A stretch of DNA of 63,493 bases from Streptomyces sp. JJ36 (lineage in GTDB: Bacteria; Actinomycetota; Actinomycetes; Streptomycetales; Streptomycetaceae), in the NCBI RefSeq assembly GCF_021696945.1, contig NZ_JACYHE010000028.1, forward strand, positions 1 to 63,493, given 5' to 3'. Positions 8,394 through 17,341 of this stretch are shown one piece after another. Within the stretch, counting starts at the first letter, position 1; every line of letters begins with the position of its first letter. The notes beneath the pieces were generated by a model. It did no database searches and was not told the origin of the DNA. It saw nothing but the letters and a program-made list of their open reading frames with translations. Made by a program: the position numbers and the translations under genes.

Positions 8394-10052
8394 ATGGCAC
8401 AGACGCAAGCCGCTGGGGGCCCTCAGGAGCCCGACGCGACGGGTGGCTCCGTGCCCGATGCGCCGGAGTTGTGGGGCAACAACGGTCTGGTCGGCGAGGG
8501 CCGCTACCGCCTCACCCGCAGGCTCGGGCGCGGCGGCATGGCGGAGGTGTTCGCCGCCGAGGACGTCCGTCTCGGCCGGACGGTCGCCGTCAAGCTGCTC
8601 CGTTCCGACCTCGCCGAGGACCCGGTCTCCAAGGCCCGCTTCACCCGCGAGGCACAGTCCGTCGCCGGGCTCAACCACCATGCGGTGGTCGCCGTCTACG
8701 ACTCCGGCGAGGAACTGATCAACGGCAACGTCACGCCGTACATCGTGATGGAGCTGGTCGAGGGCCGGACCATCCGCGACCTGCTGCAGAGCGCCGAGGC
8801 ACCCCCGGCCGACCAGGCGCTGATCATCGTCTCCGGGGTCCTGGAGGCCTTGGCCTACAGCCACCAGCACGGCATCGTGCACCGCGACATCAAACCGGCC
8901 AACGTGATCATCACGGACGCCGGCGCGGTCAAGGTGATGGACTTCGGCATCGCCCGCGCCCTGCACGGCGCGTCCAACACCATGACCCAGACCGGCATGG
9001 TCATGGGCACGCCGCAGTACCTCTCCCCGGAGCAGGCGCTCGGCAAGACCGTCGACACCCGCTCCGACCTCTACGCCACGGGCTGCCTGCTCTACGAGCT
9101 GCTGGCGCTCCGTCCGCCCTTCACCGGCGAGACCCCGCTCTCCGTGGTGTACCAGCACGTCCAGGACGACCCGGTGCCGCCCTCCCAGGTCGCCGACGGT
9201 CCGCCGCCGGAGCTGGACGGACTGGTGATGCGCTCGCTGGCCAAGGACCCGGACGACCGCTTCCAGACCGCCGAGGAGATGCGCGGCCTCGTGCAGTACG
9301 CGCTGCGCATGCTGGCCGAGCAGGGCGCGCACACCGGCGGGCTGTGGAACACCGGGGCGGTCGCGGCGCACGGCGGGGGCGCCACCCCGGCGATGGGCGT
9401 GCCGGGCGCCGACGCCCGCCGGCACCCCGGCGACGACACCCCGACCCAGCTCGGCCCGCCGATGATCATGGGCCCGCCGGACCGGGACGACGGCGGCTTC
9501 GACGGCGGCCCCCGGGACGGCGGCCGCGGGGGCGGCGGCGTGAAGTACGCGCTGATCGGCTTTCTCGCGGTGATCGCCGTCGCCGCGGGCATCTTCTTCG
9601 CCCTCCAGGCGGGCGACGACGGAGGGAAGAAGCCCGCGGGGCCGGACACCACCTCCTCCACGCCGAAGGACCAGGAGACCGACAAGCAGACCTCGGAGGA
9701 GACGCCCACCGCCGAGGAGGAGGACCCGGGCACCACCACCGGCGGTGACGACTGGCAGCCGTCGCCGGAGACGCCCGACACCACGCCCAGCGAGGGCACG
9801 CCCTCCCCGACCGGCGAGCCCAGCGAGCCCACTCCGAGCGGCGAGGAGAGCGAGAGCACCTCCGGCACCCCGGGCGGCGGCGGTGACGACCCGACGGGCG
9901 GCACCAGCACCGGCGACCCGGGCGGCGACGAGGGCGGCACCACCGAGGGCGACACCGGCACCACCGAGGGCGGCGACCCCGGTGGCGGGGGCGGCGACAC
10001 CGACACCGGCGGGGGCGGCACCGACACCACGGTCGGCGGTATCGCCGACTGA
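8394..10052 (+). CDS. Membrane Ser/Thr protein kinase with Ser/Thr/Gly-rich extracellular stalk
   Basis: 552 aa from ATG 8394 (upstream GAGGA). The kinase domain occupies about residues 35-300, with loop LGRGGMAEVF, catalytic HRDIKPANV, DFGIAR and TPQYLSPEQ. A Gly-rich linker leads to one TM helix (YALIGFLAVIAVAAGIFFAL). The exterior is an acidic Thr/Ser/Gly/Pro-rich stalk with no recognisable domain, so unlike its neighbour it lacks PASTA. The catalytic domains of the two are very similar, suggesting duplication followed by exchange of the sensor part. It has its own promoter region to the left. Confidence 0.92.
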   Translation: MAQTQAAGGPQEPDATGGSVPDAPELWGNNGLVGEGRYRLTRRLGRGGMAEVFAAEDVRLGRTVAVKLLRSDLAEDPVSKARFTREAQSVAGLNHHAVVAVYDSGEELINGNVTPYIVMELVEGRTIRDLLQSAEAPPADQALIIVSGVLEALAYSHQHGIVHRDIKPANVIITDAGAVKVMDFGIARALHGASNTMTQTGMVMGTPQYLSPEQALGKTVDTRSDLYATGCLLYELLALRPPFTGETPLSVVYQHVQDDPVPPSQVADGPPPELDGLVMRSLAKDPDDRFQTAEEMRGLVQYALRMLAEQGAHTGGLWNTGAVAAHGGGATPAMGVPGADARRHPGDDTPTQLGPPMIMGPPDRDDGGFDGGPRDGGRGGGGVKYALIGFLAVIAVAAGIFFALQAGDDGGKKPAGPDTTSSTPKDQETDKQTSEETPTAEEEDPGTTTGGDDWQPSPETPDTTPSEGTPSPTGEPSEPTPSGEESESTSGTPGGGGDDPTGGTSTGDPGGDEGGTTEGDTGTTEGGDPGGGGGDTDTGGGGTDTTVGGIAD

Positions 10053-10191
10053 GCCCGGTGAACCGAGGACCGCCCACACCGGGGCGTCCCCGCGGGAAGC
10101 CCCGGCGTACCGTCGCGGGGCGTGCCGGCCCCTATCACAAACCGGCGCCGAGTGCACAGCGCACACCGGTGGTCGCTCCGGGTGACCTACG

Positions 10192-11538
10192 ATGCGGCTC
10201 GTGCAGCAGTCACCCACCCACCTGCCGGCGGCGACCGTATCCGCCCTGCTCAGGCGCTATGCCGTCGCAGGGGAGCCGCTGTCCTGCGAGCCGCTCACCC
10301 GCGGGCTGCTGAACCGCGGCTACCGGCTGGAGACCACCCGCGGGAGCTACTTCCTCAAGCACCACCTCGACGCCGACCCCGCCGACCCGGCACCGCTCGA
10401 ACGCCGGCACCGGGCCATCGCCGGCCTGGAGGAACTCGGGCTGCCCGTGGTGCCCCCGGTCGCCGACCGGGAGGGGCGCACGGTCGCCGTGGTGGACGAC
10501 CGGTGTTTCGCTCTGCACCCCTGGATCGAGGGGCGGCACCGGCACGGCGAGGAGCTGTCCGCGGCACAGTGCCGGCGGCTGGGCGGGCTGCTCGGCCAGG
10601 TCCACACCCGGCTCCAGCAGCTCCTCCCCGCGCAGGGCCCGCTGCCGGACGGCACACCGGGCCACCCCCCGGACCGCCCGGGCGGCCCGGAGCGGCACAC
10701 GGGCCGTGACGACGGGCCGGGCCCGCTGCCCGGCCCCCGCGACCGGTGGTCCCCGGTCCCTCCGCGCCTCCCCACCGCCGAGCCCACCGGGCTCCCCGCC
10801 GGACTCCCCGCGGCAGTGGCCGCCGGGGCCGCCGCAGCGGCCCGCGCCGGTGCGCCCCTCCCGGGAGCCGCCGCGCCCGCCCTGGCGGTCGCCCCCGCCC
10901 CGGCCGCCGCACCGCTCTCCCCCCTGGCCGCGGCGCCCGCCGAGAGCGCCGACCCGGAGGAGACCGAGGAGCTGATCGGCGAGCTGCTGGCCCGGGTACG
11001 GGCACGGGGCCGCCGCCGCGACGCCTTCGACCTGCTCGCCGAGCACCGGCTGCTGGAGCGCCGCCGTCTGCTGCACCGGTACGCGGACGCCCGCCCGCCG
11101 CGCGGGGCGGCACCGGCGGCCGGCTGGGTGCACGGCGACTTCCACCCGCTGAACCTCCTCTACCGGGACACGGGCCCGCACGACGGTTCGGGGGAGCCGG
11201 TGGCCATCGTGGACTGGGACCGGCTGGCCGTGCAGCCGCGCGCGGAGGAGGCGGTGCGCGGGGCGGCGATCTTCTTCCTCCGCCCGGACGGCTCCCTCGA
11301 CCTGCGCAAGGTGCGGGCGTACGCGCGGGCGTACCGCCGCTGCGCCCGCGCCTCCGCGGGGGAGCTGGGCGCGGCCGTGCACCGGGTCTGGTGGGAGCGG
11401 CTGAACGACTTCTGGATGCTGCGCTGGCGTTACCAGCTCCGGGACGGCCGCGCGGACCCGCAGTTCCCGGCCGCGGCGGCGCTGGTGGTGTGGTGGTCGC
11501 ACCGGTACGCCGCGGTCCGCGACGCCTTCTGCGACTGA
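10192..11538 (+). CDS. Aminoglycoside phosphotransferase/choline kinase-fold protein
   Basis: 448 aa. The N-lobe (GLLNRGYRLETTRGSYFLKHH) and C-lobe with Brenner motif HGDFHPLNLLY and metal-binding DWDR mark the APH family of small-molecule or homoserine-type kinases. Between the lobes lies about 120 residues of Pro/Gly/Ala-rich low-complexity sequence (roughly 145-260), which the family lacks. The C-terminus is aromatic-rich (WWERLNDFWMLRWRY). The ATG at 10192 is preceded by no strong ribosome site; GTG 10201 is an alternative. Substrate unknown; an antibiotic-resistance role is not implied. Confidence 0.85.
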   Translation: MRLVQQSPTHLPAATVSALLRRYAVAGEPLSCEPLTRGLLNRGYRLETTRGSYFLKHHLDADPADPAPLERRHRAIAGLEELGLPVVPPVADREGRTVAVVDDRCFALHPWIEGRHRHGEELSAAQCRRLGGLLGQVHTRLQQLLPAQGPLPDGTPGHPPDRPGGPERHTGRDDGPGPLPGPRDRWSPVPPRLPTAEPTGLPAGLPAAVAAGAAAAARAGAPLPGAAAPALAVAPAPAAAPLSPLAAAPAESADPEETEELIGELLARVRARGRRRDAFDLLAEHRLLERRRLLHRYADARPPRGAAPAAGWVHGDFHPLNLLYRDTGPHDGSGEPVAIVDWDRLAVQPRAEEAVRGAAIFFLRPDGSLDLRKVRAYARAYRRCARASAGELGAAVHRVWWERLNDFWMLRWRYQLRDGRADPQFPAAAALVVWWSHRYAAVRDAFCD

Positions 11539-11963
11539 CCCCGCTCCCGCGCCCCCCGGCCCCCGTACGGCGGACCGGCACGGCCCCGTACGGCACCGGT
11601 CATACGGTGATACATCCCCTCCCGACCCCCCGTACGGTCTCACATAACGGTCTGGACTTGCTCTTCCCGTGTCGCGGGGGCACGGGTTACCGTGCGCGTG
11701 TCCCATGGGCTTGCAAGACTGTGACCAGTGGTGTTCCAGCCGACCTCGGTATTACTTGGATATCCAAGCAAAATCGCAGGTCAGGGCCCCTTCGCGTGGT
11801 TGTGGAGGGCTGGGTAACGTGTTCTTGGCGGGCCATCGACGGGGACACTGTCACCGCTCGGTTCCGTCCGCGCCGCACCCAACCCCGTGCGCCGTATCGG
11901 TACCGGGCGAGCCGCACTGGCTGCCCGGCGGACCCCGGGGGCCGGACAGACGGAGGAGCACAC
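11539..11963 (+). promoter_or_regulatory. 425-bp upstream region of the bkd operon
   Basis: No gene is seen. A weak hairpin CCCGTG/CACGGG (11666-11686) may end the upstream gene. The stretch 11745-11775 is unusually AT-rich for this genome and contains a 14-bp palindrome, so it is the likely promoter and operator of the operon. This implies a 5' leader of up to about 190 nt. Confidence 0.5.
11755..11768. promoter_or_regulatory. perfect palindrome CTTGGATATCCAAG, candidate operator of the bkd operon
   Basis: A perfect 14-bp dyad set in a short AT-rich island about 195 bp before the E1-alpha start. It has the size of a dimeric regulator site. No regulator gene adjoins the operon here. Confidence 0.5.
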
Positions 11964-13136
11964 GTGACCGTGGAAGGCACTGCCGCGCGCAGTACGTCGC
12001 GCCGCAGCGGCGGCAAGCGGGCGAGCACGTCCCGTAAGAAGAAGACGGCCGCCACGCAGCCGGGCGAGCCGCAGCTCGTCCAGCTTCTGACCCCCGAGGG
12101 CGAGCGGGTCGAGCACCCGGACTACGCCTTCGACCCCACCCCCGACGAGCTGCGCGGCTTCTACCGCGACATGATGCTCACCCGGCGGTTCGACGCGGAG
12201 GCCACGGCGCTCCAGCGGCAGGGCGAGCTGGGCCTGTGGGCCTCCCTGCTCGGCCAGGAGGCCGCCCAGATCGGCTCCGCCCGCGCCCTGCGCCCGGACG
12301 ACTACGTCTTCCCCACCTACCGGGAGCACGGCGTGGCCTGGTGCCGCGGGGTGGACCCGACCAACCTGCTCGGCATGTTCCGCGGCGTGAACAACGGCGG
12401 CTGGGACCCGAACACCAACAACTTCCACCTCTACACCATCGTGATCGGCTCCCAGGCGCTGCACGCCACGGGCTACGCGATGGGTGTGGCCAAGGACGGC
12501 GCCGACTCCGCCGTGATCGCCTACTTCGGCGACGGCGCCTCCAGCCAGGGCGACGTGGCGGAGGCCTTCACCTTCTCCGCCGTCTACAACGCCCCGGTGG
12601 TGTTCTTCTGCCAGAACAACCAGTGGGCCATCTCCGAGCCCGCCGAGCGGCAGTCCCGGGTGCCGATCTACCAGCGCGCCCAGGGCTTCGGCTTCCCGGG
12701 CGTACGGGTGGACGGCAACGACGTGCTGGCCTGCATGGCCGTCACCAAGGCCGCCGTGGAGCGCGCCCGCACCGGCGAGGGCCCGATGCTGATCGAGGCC
12801 TTCACCTACCGCATGGGCGCCCACACCACCTCCGACGACCCGACCCGCTACCGGCACGACGACGAGCGGGCGGCCTGGGAGGCCAAGGACCCGATCCTGC
12901 GGCTGCGCACCCTCCTGGAGAAGGAGAACCTCGCCGACAAGGACTTCCTGACCTCCGTCGACGAGGAGGCCGACGCACTCGCCCGCCGGGTCCGCGAGGC
13001 CGTACGCGCCATGCCGAACCCGGACTCCATGGCGATCTTCGAACACGTCTACGCGGACGGCCACGCCCTGGTCGACGAGGAGCGCGCACAGTACGCGGAA
13101 TACCTGGCGTCCTTCGCCGACGGGGAGGCTCACTGA
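11964..13136 (+). CDS. bkdA: Branched-chain 2-oxoacid dehydrogenase E1 component, alpha subunit
   Basis: 390 aa from GTG 11964, with GGAGGAG 6 bp upstream. It is the thiamine-diphosphate-dependent decarboxylase subunit of a 2-oxoacid dehydrogenase complex. The ThDP/Mg motif is GDGASSQGDVAEAF to CQNNQWAIS, and the phospho-loop-like segment is YRMGAHTTSDDPTRYR. The N-terminal ~30 residues are basic and Ser/Lys-rich. A two-subunit E1 followed by E2 is the arrangement of actinobacterial bkd operons that turn Val/Leu/Ile-derived oxoacids into branched acyl-CoA primers for fatty acids and polyketides. A pyruvate-specific complex cannot be excluded from sequence alone. The start of E1-beta follows the stop by one base. 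Confidence 0.9.
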   Translation: MTVEGTAARSTSRRSGGKRASTSRKKKTAATQPGEPQLVQLLTPEGERVEHPDYAFDPTPDELRGFYRDMMLTRRFDAEATALQRQGELGLWASLLGQEAAQIGSARALRPDDYVFPTYREHGVAWCRGVDPTNLLGMFRGVNNGGWDPNTNNFHLYTIVIGSQALHATGYAMGVAKDGADSAVIAYFGDGASSQGDVAEAFTFSAVYNAPVVFFCQNNQWAISEPAERQSRVPIYQRAQGFGFPGVRVDGNDVLACMAVTKAAVERARTGEGPMLIEAFTYRMGAHTTSDDPTRYRHDDERAAWEAKDPILRLRTLLEKENLADKDFLTSVDEEADALARRVREAVRAMPNPDSMAIFEHVYADGHALVDEERAQYAEYLASFADGEAH

Positions 13137-13137
13137 C

Positions 13138-14127
13138 ATGGCGGCCACCAGCACCACCAAGATGCCCATCGCCAAGGCGCTCAACGAGTCGCTGCGCAAG
13201 GCGATGGAGGACAACCCGAAGGTCCTGGTCATGGGCGAGGACGTCGGCAAGCTCGGCGGCGTCTTCCGCATCACCGACGGCCTGCAGAAGGACTTCGGCG
13301 AGGACCGGGTGATCGACACCCCGCTGGCCGAGTCCGGCATCGTCGGCACCGCCATCGGCCTGGCCCTGCGCGGCTACCGGCCCGTGGTCGAGATCCAGTT
13401 CGACGGCTTCGTCTTCCCGGCGTACGACCAGATCGTCACCCAGCTCGCGAAGATGCACGCGCGGGCCCTGGGCAAGGTCAAGCTGCCGGTCGTCATCCGC
13501 ATCCCGTACGCGGGCGGCATCGGCGCGGTCGAGCACCACAGCGAGTCGCCGGAGGCGCTCTTCGCGCACGTCGCGGGCCTCAAGTGCGTCTCCCCCTCGA
13601 ACGCCGCGGACGCCTACTGGATGATGCAGCAGGCCATCGAGAGCGACGACCCGGTCGTCTTCTTCGAGCCCAAGCGGCGCTACTGGGACAAGGGCGAGGT
13701 CGACACCTCCGCCATCCCGGCCCCGCTGCACGCCGCCCGCGTCGCCCGGCAGGGCACGGACCTCACCCTCGCCGCCTACGGGCCGATGGTGAAGACCTGC
13801 CTGGAGGCCGCCGCGGCCGCCGAGGAGGAGGGCAACTCCCTCGAGGTGGTCGACATGCGCTCCATGTCGCCCATCGACTTCGACACGCTGCAGCAGTCCG
13901 TGGAGCGGACCCGCCGGCTCGTCGTGGTGCACGAGGCGCCCGTCTTCCTCGGGACCGGCTCGGAGGTCGCCGCCCGCATCACCGAGCGGTGCTTCTACCA
14001 CCTGGAGGCACCGGTGCTGCGCGTCGGCGGGTTCCACGCGCCGTACCCCCCGGCCCGGCTGGAGGAGGAGTACCTCCCCGGCCTGGACCGGGTGCTCGAC
14101 GCCGTCGACCGCGCGCTGGCGTACTGA
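13138..14127 (+). CDS. bkdB: Branched-chain 2-oxoacid dehydrogenase E1 component, beta subunit
   Basis: 329 aa. Transketolase-like pyrimidine-binding domain (VLVMGEDVGKLGGVFRITDGL, FDGFVFPAYDQIVTQ, PYAGGIGAVEHHSES) followed by the C-terminal transketolase domain (DMRSMSPIDFDTLQQSVERT, VVVHEAP). It pairs with the alpha subunit as an alpha2beta2 E1 that decarboxylates branched 2-oxoacids and reductively acylates lipoyl-E2. It starts one base after the E1-alpha stop, indicating tight coupling. Confidence 0.92.
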   Translation: MAATSTTKMPIAKALNESLRKAMEDNPKVLVMGEDVGKLGGVFRITDGLQKDFGEDRVIDTPLAESGIVGTAIGLALRGYRPVVEIQFDGFVFPAYDQIVTQLAKMHARALGKVKLPVVIRIPYAGGIGAVEHHSESPEALFAHVAGLKCVSPSNAADAYWMMQQAIESDDPVVFFEPKRRYWDKGEVDTSAIPAPLHAARVARQGTDLTLAAYGPMVKTCLEAAAAAEEEGNSLEVVDMRSMSPIDFDTLQQSVERTRRLVVVHEAPVFLGTGSEVAARITERCFYHLEAPVLRVGGFHAPYPPARLEEEYLPGLDRVLDAVDRALAY

Positions 14128-14142
14128 GGACCGAGGAGAGTC

Positions 14143-15717
14143 GTGACGATGGCGAGTACCCAGCCAACCCAGTCAGCACAGTCCCGCATCCGCGAGTTCA
14201 GGATGCCCGACGTGGGCGAGGGGCTCACGGAGGCCGAGATCCTCACCTGGTACGTCAAGCCCGGTGACACCGTCACCGACGGGCAGGTCGTGTGCGAGGT
14301 GGAGACGGCCAAGGCGGCCGTGGAGCTGCCCATCCCCTTCGACGGCGCGGTGCACGAGCTGCGCTTCGACGAGGGCACCACGGTCGACGTGGGCACCCCG
14401 ATCATCACCGTGGACACCGACCCGTCCGCCGGTCCGCCGGCCGAGAGCGGCGGCGAGGCGGCGGCCGGGCAGGCCGCCCCGGCGGAGACGCCGGTCCCGG
14501 AGCCCGCGGAACCCACGGAGGCTGCCGACGCCGCGGAGGGCGAGAAGCGCCAGGCCGTCCTCGTCGGCTACGGCGTGTCGGCCAGCTCCACCAAGCGCCG
14601 CCCGCGCAAGCCGCGGCCCGAGCAGCCCGGCGCGGCCGCCGCGCAGGGCGCAGTCCAGGGTGAGTTCAACGGGCAGCCGCCCGCCGCCGGGGTCGCTCCG
14701 GCACCCGCCCCGGACACCGCGCTGAACGGCGGCGACACCGCGGCCGGCCGTACGGAGGTCGCCCCGGCACCGCCGGCCGGCGCCCCCGGCGCCCGGCCGC
14801 TGGCCAAGCCCCCGGTCCGGAAGCTGGCCAAGGACCTGGGCGTCGACCTGACCACGGTCCCCCCGACCGGCGAGGGCGGCATCGTGACCCGGGAGGACGT
14901 GCACGCCGCCGCGGACGCCGCGGCACGCGCCGCGGAGGCCCCGGCGACCGTCGCCGAGACGCAGCCGGCCGCGCCCGCGGCCGCGGAGGCCGCCGCGCCC
15001 GCCGCCGAGCCGGGGGCGCGGGAGACCCGCATCCCGGTCAAGGGCGTACGGAAGGCCACCGCCGCCGCGATGGTGAACAGCGCCTTCACGGCTCCGCACG
15101 TCACCGAGTTCGTGCAGGTGGACGTCACCCGCACGATGAAGCTGGTGCGGGACCTGAAGGAGGACCCGGACATGGCCGGGCTGCGGGTGAACCCGCTGCT
15201 CATGGTCGCCCGGGCGTTCCTGCTGGCCATCCGGCGCAACCCGGAGGTCAACGCGGCCTGGGACGAGGAGAACCAGGAGATCGTCCAGAAGCACTACGTG
15301 AACCTGGGCATCGCCGCCGCCACCCCGCGCGGCCTCGTCGTCCCGAACATCAAGGACGCGCACGCCAAGACCCTGCCGGAGCTGGCCGCCTCCCTGGGCG
15401 ACCTGGTCTCCACCGCCCGTGAGGGGAAGACCTCCCCCGCGGACATGCAGGGCGGCACGGTGACCATCACCAACGTCGGCGTCTTCGGCGTCGACACCGG
15501 CACGCCGATCCTGAACCCGGGCGAGTCCGCCATCCTGGCCTTCGGCCAGGTCCGGGACATCCCCTGGGTGCACAAGGGCGAGGTGAAGCCGCGCAAGGTC
15601 ACCACGCTGGCGCTCTCCTTCGACCACCGGCTGGTCGACGGCGAGCTGGGCTCCAAGGTGCTGGCCGACATCGCGGCCGTGCTGGAGCGGCCCAAGCGCC
15701 TGATCACCTGGGCCTGA
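14143..15717 (+). CDS. bkdC: Dihydrolipoamide acyltransferase (E2) of branched-chain 2-oxoacid dehydrogenase
   Basis: 524 aa from GTG 14143 (GAGGAGAG upstream; ATG 14149 also possible). One lipoyl domain (residues 10-85) has the modified Lys in [10 protein letters not shown] long Ala/Pro linker follows, then a peripheral-subunit-binding domain ([19 protein letters not shown]). The catalytic acyltransferase domain occupies about 290-524 and ends with the active-site motif DHRLVDG. E2 forms the complex core and transfers the acyl group to CoA. No E3 gene lies nearby; it is presumably shared with other complexes. A long hairpin follows the stop. Confidence 0.93.
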   Translation: MTMASTQPTQSAQSRIREFRMPDVGEGLTEAEILTWYVKPGDTVTDGQVVCEVETAKAAVELPIPFDGAVHELRFDEGTTVDVGTPIITVDTDPSAGPPAESGGEAAAGQAAPAETPVPEPAEPTEAADAAEGEKRQAVLVGYGVSASSTKRRPRKPRPEQPGAAAAQGAVQGEFNGQPPAAGVAPAPAPDTALNGGDTAAGRTEVAPAPPAGAPGARPLAKPPVRKLAKDLGVDLTTVPPTGEGGIVTREDVHAAADAAARAAEAPATVAETQPAAPAAAEAAAPAAEPGARETRIPVKGVRKATAAAMVNSAFTAPHVTEFVQVDVTRTMKLVRDLKEDPDMAGLRVNPLLMVARAFLLAIRRNPEVNAAWDEENQEIVQKHYVNLGIAAATPRGLVVPNIKDAHAKTLPELAASLGDLVSTAREGKTSPADMQGGTVTITNVGVFGVDTGTPILNPGESAILAFGQVRDIPWVHKGEVKPRKVTTLALSFDHRLVDGELGSKVLADIAAVLERPKRLITWA

Positions 15718-15762
15718 CCGGCACCGGGCCGCCGGCCCGGGCACGGACGGGCTGCGCGCGAC

Positions 15763-15806
15763 GGACGCGCCGCCGACGCGGAAGACTCCGCGACGGCGGC
15801 GCGTCC
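15763..15806 (+). terminator. terminator after the bkd operon
   Basis: GGACGCGCCGCCG (15763-15775) pairs with 15794-15806. The inner CGCGGA/TCCGCG extends the stem, leaving a 4-nt loop. Confidence 0.85.
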
Positions 15807-16014
15807 GCGTGTGCGCGGCCCCGCGCACGCGGTGCAGGGGAGGAGGACGCGCGGCCGTGCGTCCGCGATGCGGGCGTGCGGGCACGGGTGCGGGGCCCAG
15901 AGCGACGGTGCCGGAGCAGGTGCGGCGGGGGATGCGTGCCGGGGCCGTCCGCGTGACGATGGAGGGGAGGCACGAGGAGGCCCCGAAGGCCCGCGGCACC
16001 GAAGGAGGTGTGTC

Positions 16015-16284
16015 ATGCCGACGACGACGTGGCACGTGGAGCTGGACATCACCGAGCGGGAGCGGGTGACGCGCTGCGAGGCACGACTCACCGGCAAGGA
16101 GAGCGCGGTACTCGTCGGGGAGGGGACGGCGCGCGCCAACCCGGCCGACGAGAACGTCCCCTACATCGGCGACGAACTCGCCGTGGCCCGGGCCCTGTCC
16201 GACCTGAGCCACCAACTCCTGAACACCGCCGCGATGGACATCGAGGCGCACACCCACCAGCCCGTCACGCGCCTGGCCGTCTGA
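16015..16284 (+). CDS. DUF1876 family small protein
   Basis: 89 aa. ATG 16015 is preceded by a near-perfect ribosome site GAAGGAGGTG. The sequence (TTWHVELDITERERVTRCEARL, LSDLSHQLLNTAAMDIEAHTHQ) matches the actinobacterial DUF1876 family, a small alpha/beta dsRNA-binding-like fold of unknown function. It stands alone between the bkd terminator and repeat element A. Presumably cytoplasmic; no signal or TM segment. Confidence 0.85.
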   Translation: MPTTTWHVELDITERERVTRCEARLTGKESAVLVGEGTARANPADENVPYIGDELAVARALSDLSHQLLNTAAMDIEAHTHQPVTRLAV

Positions 16285-16335
16285 GGCCGGGCGCGATCAA
16301 CGGGGGCCGAGCGCCCGCGGGGTTGGGGTGCGGGG

Positions 16336-17265
16336 GCGGCTTCGCGGCCGGGGTGGTGGCGGGTGCGTTGCCGGGAGTGGGCTGGTCGGTCGTTGCGGTC
16401 ACTGCTTGGCGGGCTACGGGGGGAGGGGTGGTGGGTGGCGGGCTCGTTCATGTTGCTGGTGGCGGGTGGCGTGGTGGGCTGGGGTTCACCCGCCTGTGAC
16501 GGGGCCGGGCGGCGGGGCGGTCGGTAGCCGGTGACGGGGTTGCCGTGGCGGGCTGCTGCCGCGCTGTGGTTCCGGTTTCGTCTTCTCGCTCCGCTCGTTG
16601 CGCGCCGGTGGCACTGCGGGGTCCGGCTGCGGGCCGTTCCGGAGTGGGGGTGCGCCTGCCCACACCCTGTGGACAGAATCGTCGCCCGGCGGGTGGCCCA
16701 GGCCTCGCCCTGCGGTCTCTCGGTCCCGGGCGTCCGGCGCACAGTCTGTGCAGGCCGTCCGCGGTCTCGCGGATCCCGGGCCCGGCGCGCGGCCTGCGGG
16801 TCGTCCGCCCACCGTCCGGCGGCGGTCGGCGGCCTCCGGCGGTCCCCGATCGGCCGCGTGGGCAAGGGGGTGATTCCGCCCGAGAGCCGCCTGCACCCCC
16901 GCCGGGCTCGGTGCGGCCCCTCGGGTCCCCGGCGCGACCGCCCACGCGCACCCCCACTCCGGAACGGCCCGCAGACAGACCGCGCAGTGCCACGCACGTG
17001 ACACGAGCGGAGCGAGAAGACGAAAGCTCAGGCACAGCGCGGCAGCAGCCCGCCAGGGCAAGCCCCTCACCGGCTACCGACCGCCCGACCGCCCAACCCC
17101 GTCACAGGCGGGTGAACCCCGGCCGACCAGGCCACCCGCGCCCGCAGCATGAGCGTGCCCCAGCGAGGCACCCCTCCCCTCGTAGCCCGCCAAGCAGTGA
17201 CCGCAACGACCGACCAGCCCGCACTCGGCAGGTCGCCGTCACCACCCCGGCCGCGAAGCCGCGAC
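16336..17265. repeat. Long inverted-repeat element A (~0.93 kb, non-coding)
   Basis: The left arm (from GGCTTCGCGGCCGGGGTGG at about 16338) reappears as an imperfect reverse complement ending near 17265, with arms of roughly 400-450 bp. Shared landmarks: GGTCACTGCTTGGCGGGCTA, GGGTTCACCCGCCTGTGACG, GCGGGCTGCTGCCGCGCTGT and TCGTCTTCTCGCTCCGCTCG (core at 16577-16598 and inverted at 17003-17024). A related element lies in opposite orientation at 49818-50945. The inner parts of the two arms differ, so each element has one X arm and one Y arm. No arm shows convincing coding bias, and no transposase or terminal target duplication was found. It fills the gap between the DUF1876 and M1 peptidase genes. 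Confidence 0.85.
16668..16676 (-). other. DnaA-box-like 9-mer in element A
   Basis: CTGTCCACA on the minus strand fits the degenerate Streptomyces DnaA-box pattern. The matching place in element B has CCGTCCACA (50628-50636). Single boxes are common by chance, so this is only a pointer. Confidence 0.25.
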
Positions 17266-17341
17266 CCACGCCACCCCACCTTGCGCAACCCCGCTGTGGT
17301 GCACGTCACCGCCGTTCCGAGTCCCGGAAGCGCCGCGTCCG

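Noticed and set aside
11964..15717. Pyruvate dehydrogenase as the identity of the three-gene complex
   Set aside because: Not excluded, but a two-subunit E1 with a single-lipoyl E2 is the usual actinobacterial branched-chain arrangement, while their pyruvate complex uses a large single-chain E1.
16492..16512. GTTCACC in the inverted-repeat elements as a PHO box
   Set aside because: GGGTTCACCCGCCTGTGACGG lacks a second GTTCA unit at the 11-nt spacing; it is simply part of the conserved repeat.
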